Part shown: positions 55,466 through 64,000 of the stretch, piece by piece
Position numbering within the stretch: the first letter of the stretch is position 1
Layout: each line of letters begins with the position of its first letter
DNA from: Psococerastis gibbosa
Lineage: Eukaryota > Arthropoda > Insecta > Psocodea > Psocidae
Direction of reading: 5' to 3'
Length of the DNA: 64,000 bases
Assembly (NCBI GenBank): GCA_963971405.1
Contig: OZ020489.1
Location: 32,211,047 to 32,275,046, forward strand
Translations under genes and position numbers: made by a program
The notes under the pieces: model-generated
The model's database searches: none
Told to the model about the DNA's origin: nothing
Seen by the model: the letters and a program-made list of their open reading frames with translations, nothing else

Positions 55466-55861
55466 TGCGTATGCACTTAAGCCGTATGGCCTATTGGGCC
55501 CCTGCTGTGTATTACTACAGCTTGTTCCTCAAGACCTTTCATAGTGAAGGGCTAAGAAATTGCGGAAATTCGAACCTTTTCAGGTAACGCTTTTCTCAAC
55601 TATATCTTACCCATGGCCAGCAGCCGTCTCACAAAGCTGCCAACTCCCATCAGACAGGTTTAGGCAACCTTTAACATATACATTGTTATTCAGACCGTTA
55701 GACATGTTAGCTAAATAGATTAGATAACGCAGCGTTCAAATAACTCAGACTGCATATAGCAGTAAGTCAATATTTTGAACAAAAGCAGTGCGTTTTCAAA
55801 AGCTATCTCGATGGCTTACTGAGCTAATATTGTAGCTCTACCCATTTCGGCATTGTAGTGA

Positions 55862-56462
55862 AATTCAACGTGTTCCCCTGACCCCCCCTGTTGCTATATT
55901 ATATTTTGTTTGTAATTCTGAGCAAATTACCTCTGCTTTTGGGAGGTGAGTCAATTTTTCATTGGTCCGTAGTGAATCCAGAATTTGCTAAAAAGTTAAA
56001 AAAATTAAACCTACAATTTCGCTCCTGTAATTTCAACATGTTCCCCTGACCCCCTACAGTTGCTATAGTTTGTAATTTAGAGAAAATTACCTCTGCTTTG
56101 GGGAGGGGAGTCAATTTCTCTTAGGCCCGTAGTGAATTCAGAATTTGCTGAAAAGTTAAAAAAATAAAACCTACTATTTCGCTCCTATAATTTCAACATG
56201 TTCCCCTGACCCCCCATTGTTGCTATAGTTTGTAATTTAGAGCAAATTACCTCTGCTTTGGGGAGGGGACTCCATTTCTCTTTGGCCCGTAGTGAATTCA
56301 GAATTTGCTGAAAAGTTAAAAATATAAAACCTACTATTTCGCTCCTGTAATTTCAACATGTTCCCCTGACCCCCTATGGTTGCTACACGCTCGTAGTTTG
56401 TAATTTAGAGCAAATTACCTCTGCTTTACGGAGCGGAGTCAATTTCTCTTTGGTCCGGGGCC
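55862..56462. repeat. Tandem array, about 160-bp unit, four copies
   Basis: 'ttcaacatgttcccctgacc' recurs with starts of its ttcccc at 55873, 56041, 56201 and 56361, giving periods of 168, 160 and 160 bp. Each unit also has 'gcaaattacctctgctttg' and 'gtagtgaattcagaatttgc'. Confidence 0.92.
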
Positions 56463-57109
56463 AACCATAACTCGCCACTGCTCCCGAGTCCCGACTAGGG
56501 GATGATGGGGCCATTTAGGAATGGAGAAATAGAGATTCCTTCAAAACATGGCAATCCATAAACTTTGTGTTTATGAAAAAAGGGAAAGAATGTACTTTTA
56601 AAACATTTCCGTGTTGAAAGATATTTGAGGGGGAAGTTTTGAGTCAGACCGCAGCGTAGATAACATAGTGACGATTTATACGTTTCACACAATTCATTAC
56701 GATACACATTATGTTGCTGAGCACGCACGTCTCCAAAGAGAACGGAGATAAAATATGACGTTTTAATGCATATTTTCTATGCTAACGTTTTCTCTGGTTT
56801 CTCCTGCTGCAGTATATACATTATAATTTGTATTCGATAATTTGCATTTTTATGCATGTGCAGCGGCAGTGACTCTCTTTACCCTCGCTACACACTGTGC
56901 TTTGCACCAAGTAACAGCTGCATTTTATAGTTTGAATTTCTAACATGAAATAAACACCACAATTTATGGAAATTTCCAAGGAAATGGTATAATTGGCTGG
57001 AAAACCAAAATTAAATGTGTATAGTAAAATATTCTTGTTACCGTTGATAGTACAGGGTACGTACGATACCTCTGTAGACTCAAAAGACATGAAATTATTC
57101 ATCTTTCTA

Positions 57110-57512
57110 TTAAGAGGACATGCTGCGTAGAAAATGAGCACCCCAAAATTTGTTGTTTTTATGGACTTTTTATTTTTTATTTAATTAACAAAGCAAGTCA
57201 TAAAAGATTTGGCTCATGGAAGTTGTAGAAGACTACTTCGTGAATCATATAATCGGGTATTTTTACTGTTCGGTTTTGTAGTTCTTCCAAACATCCCAGA
57301 ATACGCATAATTTGAGTCCGTTCTGGTATTTATGAAAGAACTAAGGTACCAAAAATATCATATTTCCCATTACATGATGCATGAAGCAGTCTTCTACAAC
57401 TTCCTTGAGCCAAATTTTTAATGACTTGCTTTGGTAAATAAATAAAAAATAAAAAGTCAATAAAAACAATAAATTTTGGGGTGCTCATTTTCTACATAGC
57501 ATGTCCTCTTAA
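57110..57512. repeat. TTAA-bounded MITE with about 130-bp inverted arms
   Basis: Starts TTAAGAGGACATGCTGCGTA and ends with the near-complement finishing TCCTCTTAA. Arms include 'gaaaatgagcaccccaaaat' and 'ggaagttgtagaagactact'. Confidence 0.9.
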
Positions 57513-57959
57513 TGGAGACCTGCTCTGTACACATCACTTCCATAAAATGTCTTAAAAAGGTGAATAACATCCAAATTACGTTTAATTTACAAATTTATTT
57601 CCCTCCTATAACTTTAATTAGGGTACTCGAGTCGCATGAAAAACGAAAATTGTTTTAGTGCGAAGCGTGGATCATAAAAGAGCGAATGTATTCGCCCTTA
57701 GAATATTGAAATGAAAATTTCAACTTCATTTTCCCCGAAACTCACTCACTCAATGGGATATGTGCCCTTTTTCAATAATAGTCCTCAATGACACTGTATG
57801 ATTTAAATTTAATTATTCTGCGTGGTACGATAATATGCAAAATCAAAAGTTTGTAATTGGCCCCTGTAGCTTGGGATTATTGGATTATTATTATTGTTGT
57901 TGTTACGGACTATTCATTACAGACAGTGTGTATAGATTTTTTTTATTTTCATTTTTTAA

Positions 57960-58100
57960 AGGATAATAGCATACAAACAATTTAATGAATGTATCCGATT
58001 GACCTCTTCAGTCGCCTCTGTAAGTTACATTACAGTAGTAAGTACATGTTGAGTTCGATGCGTCTCCGATCACATGGCGTGAAGAGACTCGCACAATTTA
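57960..58100 (-). repeat. Dispersed repeat family, copy 4
   Basis: Reversed copy of 16978-17120: 'gtctccgatcacatggcgtg' and 'agagactcgcac'. Confidence 0.75.
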
Positions 58101-58282
58101 TATTTATTAATTTTATTAATTTTTTAATATCTACAATTGTTTCATGAAAAAACTTACTTTGTTATTATTGTTAACCTACTACAATAGTATAAGCTACACC
58201 ATCCTTATCTATTATAGATTATTTTATATTTGGTTGTTGCAACTATCAAGTAGCCTTTTTTTTACATAATATTAGTAAAGTA

Positions 58283-58505
58283 TTAAGGCGGCAATTCCAT
58301 CGACTAATTTACTTCATTTGTGATTTGAGATTTTTTGTTTGTTTTGTTTTAAGGAGACTATTATGTCGATACTTATTAATGATGTCTGCTACCATATTAT
58401 AACTTTATAATAGATAAGTTAAGTATCTACATAATAGTCTCCTTAAAACAAAACAAACAAAAAATCACAAATGAAGTAAATTCGCCGGTGGAATTGCCAC
58501 CTAAA
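58283..58505. repeat. Hairpin MITE, complete copy
   Basis: Two arms of about 105 bp, from 'aaggcggcaattccatcg' to 'ggtggaattgccacctaa', with 'tttaaggagactattatg' mirrored near the middle. The family is also at 42214 and, in part, 32700-32850. Confidence 0.9.
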
Positions 58506-58541
58506 TGAAGTTTACTGTAAAACAAACTAGGTGATAGGCAG

Positions 58542-58784
58542 GCGTGGATCTACGGGGGGGGGGGGGAGCCCCCCCCCCCATTAGTTTCCTTAAAATGCGT
58601 ACAACCCCACTATTTCAGTCCTATTTTTCACAAATTCCCCCCCCCCCCCTGTGATCAGTTGTATTAATTACCTATAATATAGAACCGTTATTGCTCTGAA
58701 AATTCGTAAAACCCCAAAATGTCCCCCTTTCATGTCTTAGCCCCCTCCCTCCTTGGTCTCATTCTAAATCCGCGCCTGGTGATA
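58542..58784. repeat. Poly-G/poly-C inverted-repeat element
   Basis: Ends AGGCGTGGATCTA and its near-complement TAAATCCGCGCCT enclose G and C runs. Similar C/G-run elements sit at 48245-48400 and 51260-51510. Confidence 0.75.
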
Positions 58785-61700
58785 GGGTTCTGTGAGAATA
58801 CGTCGCACGGCGATCACTTTGAACTCACTAATAAATTAAAAAAGCTCTCTTGTTGTATGATACATATTTCAAATTAAATTAAAAGGACCTGGCATTAATA
58901 TATTATTTGCGGTATGAATTAATCATGTGCGGAAAAGTTGCAACAGTAAATCTTTTCAGTCATAAACCCATGGAAACGCTTTTCCAGCTGGAATTGAAGA
59001 TTGCCAAAGCGACCCCTGGAGTGGCGCAAACACCATCTCGGCATTTCTCCAAAACTAAAAAAAAATGCATTTTGAGTTGGCTTCGTTTACGTCGGCCGGC
59101 CATTTCAATAAAAATCTATTGTCCTGTGCATGGTATTGTGCTTTAAAAAATTCTTTTCTATCGCCAATCCACGTAAATATGATATTTTCCAGTCTTTTGC
59201 ATCACTGCCATGGCTAAATAATTTCATTTAGTTTTATAGGGTCGGACAGTGTGAGCTGCTCCTGTTCCGAGCCTTCGAGGTCTTTTGTATTTAGAAACCT
59301 CACAGGAAAGTGAGTTACCGTCAGCTGATCGGTGCGATGTGAATCAGCATTTTATCTTTCGCTCTCAATTTTGAGTTTTATTCGCCCCAAAGCCGTATCT
59401 GTTACAGCACACTTCCGTGCGTCTAGTGGTCGGATTTCAAAAATCTGTGAATCAAACATATTTAACGGAATACTTATCAATTGATAAGGATTTCCATTCG
59501 ACTTAGCACGAAGAAGGATGTCTCACTTGAGAAAATATTTTGGTATGCATTCAAATTATATTATCACGGAATGAGTAACATTATTCCTTAAGGTAATTTG
59601 GAACGTAGATGTTTCTTTTGGTGCCGATTTTCTACTGTCTATATACTCTTAATATATTAGTGATTCATCTTCTGCTCTGTACTTAGGCCAAAAAGCCACT
59701 GTGATACGAGCAAAACCTATCAAAAAAAGGAAATATGGGCTGAGTAGCAGGTAATACATGCAACGGGGCTGTGCTGTGTGCGTTGGTCCTTTTTTAGCGT
59801 GAGACATGACCGCAATTTTTAGAGAAATTACCGTCATTTGCCAAGATTCCATATCCGTGATAACATACGTAATTTGTAACACCACACACCCAGGTGCACG
59901 TAGTTAGGTACTAAGTAACAACTACAATTAAAATTTTAAAAAATTATTCTAAACTATAGTGAAACTTATTTAGATTGGATCTGACGTCAACTGCTTAAGA
60001 TTGATACGAAGACGGCTTTGGTGGACTCGCTATGGGTTCTACCAATGATAATAAAATCGATTGCGTGTATCTATAATTTGCATATTTGAAGAAAAATAAA
60101 AAAATTAATTATGTTCATAGTTATGCACCAGGAATGCTGATAACTTGATTCTAGAACATAAAAATTCCATGTTTGGTAAAAATTCTGTGTTTGACTTTGG
60201 AATTAGTCGTTATATTATAAACTCCTGGCTGAAATCTAGAGGATCGACAAGTTGGACGCCTTCAGGAGTGCTTTGTTTAAAATTATGCGGAATAGTTAAT
60301 TGCACGGCTCTTTGTGGTACCACTAAATCAACTTTACTGTGATCGATGGATTATTGGCCATCATTAGCATTACATGCTACTATCAACAACAACAACAACA
60401 ACATCATAAGCTAACTATAGTCAATAGTGACAAATAGATAGGTGGTATGAGACAAATCGTCGTGGATGGAACTGTGACTGTGTTGTCAAAAAATGTAAAC
60501 ATACTACCACCTGGCATTGTTTTGCATCCCCTTTTTAAAATCAAGCAATAAATTGAGAACGTAACTGAAAAATTGTGCTCTATATTGTGAGAAAAAGAAG
60601 TTTTATGAAGCTCCGTTTTCGACGCAAGTTAAAGCATGTCAATCTTGATTATTCCAGTATCGGTTATTTTTAATGTGGTTATTCGAGTCAGCTCATAAAT
60701 ACTCACCTATTAGGGAATACAGGTCTAATTTAAAAAGTAGTGGACCTTTTCCATTCTTCTTATTGGGATAACAAGACGAATAGTTAATTTAATGATATTG
60801 TGAATTTAAATAATGATTATCAGAATTTCCAGATTGCTGAAATTTCTACGCATTTGATAGTTCAGTGCTTTCTGCTTGTCCTTTTTTCGGGTGTTAGAGC
60901 GGGCCCGTCTGGGTTCTACTAAATGTCCACACGACGAATTGGTAAAAGAAGCCAATAATAATTCACTTCACTTCACTTTTTTCCTTGTCCAGTAACCCGG
61001 ACAATTTGCATGTATTAAAAGAAATTGTTATGTGTATCATTATCACGCTCAAGCTTTTTTTTTCTTTCCCTTGTCCAGTATCCCCTGGACAAGGACCATA
61101 TATTTACAAAATACAATAACTTTCTTTCTTCTTTCTTTCTTTTCCTTGTCCAGTATTCCCTGAAGAAGGAGCATATATTACAAAAATACAATACATAATA
61201 ATACCATCCCGCATCCTCAAGCTAGCGCTTATTTGGGACAAAAGACTCATACAGTGCTGCTAAACAAGGCTTAATCATTTATTTTTGTTATTTATTTATA
61301 ATGTTTATTTTATTTTATTTTAACTTGTTATTTTAATGTCAGTTTTTATTATTATTATTAACTCCCATTGACCAGCCATCTTTTTATACCCGCTTTTAAC
61401 TCACCCATCTGTTTAAATTTTTTCATTTGTGGAGGAAGGTCATTAAATATCTTTGGTATAAGTACTTTGTTTAATCTCTCTCCGTATTTGTTATATGTTA
61501 TCTCAAACTTAAGCTTTTTTGGGTTTCTTGTATTGTACTTCCCTTTATCATCTATTTGGTATTCTTTTTTAAATTAGTTATCTCTTATTAATTTATACTT
61601 GAATAGTTTCGTTATTGGCAGAATGTTAGCATGTTTGAATTTTTCTTCGTATTGTTTGTATTTCTTGTTGATTTTATTTGATAACATGTTTTTATTATAC

Positions 61701-62039
61701 GCTTTTGTATCATTTCTAGTTTGTAGGTTTAAATTTAATAATAATAATAATAATAATAATGTAATGTCCGGATGGTCCCCAGCCACTCCATTAATAAATG
61801 GTTATTTTCTACAAATCGTAAAGATATTGGAACTGTATATTTTATTTTTGGCATTTGAGCTGGTATAGTAGGATCTAGATTTCGGACATTATTTGGATTG
61901 TTTCCTGGCAAACTGGTATACGTCCTTGATGTCAACCTACACCGGATACAAGCCATAATGGACTATCAGAGACAAGCTTACCATTGACGCAATGAAACAG
62001 GCGAAAGCATGAAAGAAGCCAACTTTCATAGCAAATCCA
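58785..62039. other. Intergenic
   Basis: AT-rich sequence with CAA (60393) and AAT (61738) microsatellites and three copies of a 'ccttgtccagta' phrase at 60975-61160. Short open frames here have no recognisable product. Confidence 0.55.
61868..62010. repeat. Dispersed repeat shared with 49405-49560
   Basis: 'gagacaagcttaccattgac' and 'gcaatgaaacaggcgaaagc'. Confidence 0.75.
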
Positions 62040-62455
62040 CACTGTCTTCTTACTATCTCTCTCTCTTCAAGTAACAGCCGGGTGATGGCTGGTTGGCACC
62101 AACTTATTGCAGCGATGTCTCCAGTCTCCGCGATTTTGACATGTCCTCTTCAGCTCCACATAGGACGTTATCCCCAAATCATTTTTAACTTGTTGGAGAT
62201 ATTCGTCTCGTGGCCGTCCCCTTCGATTTACGCCTTCTATGGTCCCTTCAACGATGCAGCTGACTAAGTTATCATGCGAAGTAGGTGTCCGATCCAGCGT
62301 GCCCTCCTAGTGGATATGGATGCAACAAGGGTCATTTTTTCATTTATTTGGTTTAGGACTTCCTCATTAGTTACATGGTCTTGCCAAGGTATTCTCAAAT
62401 TGCGGCGATAACACCACATTTCGAATGCTTCTAGTTTCTTGACATATTATCTTAT
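62040..62455 (-). pseudogene. 3' fragment of a LINE reverse-transcriptase ORF
   Basis: On the minus strand the frame reads KLEAFEMWCYRRNLRIPWQD, then VTNEEVLNQINEKMTLV and RARWIGHLLR. After one missing base it continues VEGTIEGVNRRGRPRDEYL and ends near a WRHRCNKLV segment. The WIGH and GRPR motifs are typical of the C-terminal part of LINE RT proteins. It is a truncated, frameshifted copy with no catalytic domain. Confidence 0.85.
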
Positions 62456-62552
62456 TATCATTACTAAACAAATGACATCAGATGCAATGAAGATGAATGA
62501 TAAATCCGCTTTGCCTGCTTAATTTCATGACTAGATTGCATATACGAATACA

Positions 62553-62684
62553 TTGCTGAAATCGTAGAAACGGCGATAAATATTTAAATGGGGATTACAG
62601 AAACTAAAATCAGTGTGTTGAAAAATCAATGTATCATAGGACAGCAAAAATGATAATTCAATTCAATAATTTCTACGATTTCAG
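62553..62684. repeat. Small inverted repeat
   Basis: 'gctgaaatcgtagaaa' near 62553 and 'tttctacgatttcagg' near 62670. Confidence 0.6.
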
Positions 62685-63498
62685 GAAGATATCAGACGCA
62701 GGGGAATAAAGGACATGAAAAAGGTGCGACAAGGCGTATTTATTATTGAATGGCCCGATACTTATTCCCACGCACGGCCTTTGAATCTTCACTAAAAGGT
62801 CCTCAAAGAATTCAAATAAAAATATAGTGGAAATTCTTATGATCGTTTCTACGCATGATTTGTTCATTTTTTTCTCAATTTATTGCTGTGGTGCTAATTT
62901 TTCATTTGTATTATTATAATAAAAAATGTTGAGGAACTGAAATAGCTTACACCCCCCCCCCCCATAATGAAAGTAAAAAACTTACGCTATCACCTTTTTA
63001 ACGCAACTTTATAACTCTGCTTTTTCAATTGAGGCCTCGACATTTTCCATCTGCCTGAGGACGTCTTGAGGAAAATTAGGAAAAGGGAACTGAGGAACAA
63101 GTCTCATTATGCCTCAATTTTTAATGACATGTAAATTAAGAAAGGCGACGCGGGGAGATTGTGGTTTTAAGATTACGACAATTTTTCAAAGCTTCCCCTA
63201 TTTTCCAGTCCAAAAGGTTTGTTTTGATTTTCGCTTTCTTCGTTCAGTAGTCGTCAGTCATTAATGGAAACTTTCCGACCAAAGTTTGTAAACGCTAGCC
63301 ATTTTTAGCCGGCATCTATTGTTTTTTAAATGTTGACTAATAAGATAACTGTGTCGAATTTTTGGCGGTGTATTTGGTACATAAATCTGGAGACTAATGA
63401 AGGTATCGTAACTTAAACAGAAAATAAAAAAAATGGCGAATAAGCTACTTTAGTGAAGGTAATTAATTCTCCTATGGGCCTACTATGTCGTTTAACTT

Positions 63499-63620
63499 AT
63501 AATCTGAAGGTTAAAAATGTAGCAAAACAATTTCGAATAGCACTTTCTCTTCTGAAATCATCACCATAGTAAGCCCACTGTTCTCCGGACCTTAACCTTG
63601 ACATGCACTCTTTCAAAAAC
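63499..63620 (-). other. Possible terminal exon of an unseen minus-strand gene
   Basis: After an acceptor-like 'gttgtctttttttcag' the minus strand reads FLKECMSRLRSGEQWAYYGD, DDFRRESAIRNC and stops shortly after. The peptide looks protein-like but I do not recognise it, and no neighbouring exon is visible before the window ends. Confidence 0.2.
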
Positions 63621-63724
63621 TGAAAAAAAGACAACGGTAAATTATAAAAAAAACATATGCTGTTGTTATTTCCAACGCCAGCTTTCAGCATTTCTGCTTT
63701 AAGCAACCCTGTCAGCCTGGCGGG

Positions 63725-63990
63725 GGGCTGAGTCTGTTAGTTAACTTGAGGCACCCAAAGGGACAGATTCTTTCACCTTGTGGGAAAGGGGAGTTGGCTG
63801 ACAGGGTGGACCTCCTGATTATAGTGGATTCCGAACCACTTGGGGAACACGGTAAAGTCACACAATTAGGTCGGAGGTGACCAGGCCTCGACACACACAC
63901 AGACTGACTGGTATAGTCTCAGCACGTTATCATGTCCCCTGCCAACGCTATACACACTACCAAGTTCGCCGCAGTTTGAAACATGCTCTG
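63725..63990 (-). repeat. Dispersed repeat, relative of 13177-13360
   Basis: Reversed match: 'ggtggacctcctgattatag', 'tggattccgaaccac' and 'aggtcggaggtgaccagg'. Confidence 0.75.
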
Positions 63991-64000
63991 CTCTAATGGA

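Overview
The window is animal nuclear DNA: spliced genes with GT-AG introns, AT-rich introns full of degenerate transposons, tRNA-derived SINEs and foldback elements. Gene content and repeat style suggest an arthropod or a close relative, but nothing seen fixes the species. I found no functional tRNA, rRNA, CRISPR array or bacterial-type operon.

Layout. About 1.06-4.47 kb is a decayed RTE-like LINE on the plus strand. From 26.84 kb down to 5.36 kb on the minus strand runs one serpin gene: an upstream leader exon, six constant exons (333 codons from the internal Met), then 12 alternative reactive-centre-loop (RCL) exons spread over 10.5 kb. Most of the alternative exons are shorter than 60 codons and had to be read by eye from their acceptors, the D-K/R/H-P-F core and the phase of the junction. 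Head-to-head with it, on the plus strand from 27.29 to 49.10 kb, lies a complete 21-exon IFT140 gene (1382 codons plus stop) for the ciliary intraflagellar transport complex A. From 49.1 to 64.0 kb I see only repeats, LINE fragments and one CpG-rich candidate promoter/first exon near 51.9 kb.

How it works together. Constant exon 6 ends in the serpin hinge in phase 1, and each alternative exon completes that codon and supplies a different RCL and C-terminus. Predicted P1-P1' pairs are Arg-Ser, Lys-Lys, Tyr-Ser (twice), Glu-Ser, Gln-Ser, Cys-Ser, Phe-Met, Tyr-Met, Val-His and Arg-Met, plus an Arg-Met-Lys-Arg/Ser furin-type site on an isoform ending in the ER-retention signal HDEL. Ten internal cassettes also carry a splice donor. 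Seven of these lack their own stop and leave in phase 0, and in every such case the next cassette read in that frame hits a stop within six codons. The last cassette gives GTG TAA, so it can serve as the twelfth RCL or as a shared stop plus 3' UTR. This architecture (entry phase 1, exit phase 0, out-of-register stops) is the most interesting system in the window.

The serpin and IFT140 are separated by only about 450 bp, which contains two sequences matching the RFX X-box of ciliary genes, 102 and 154 bp upstream of the IFT140 start codon.
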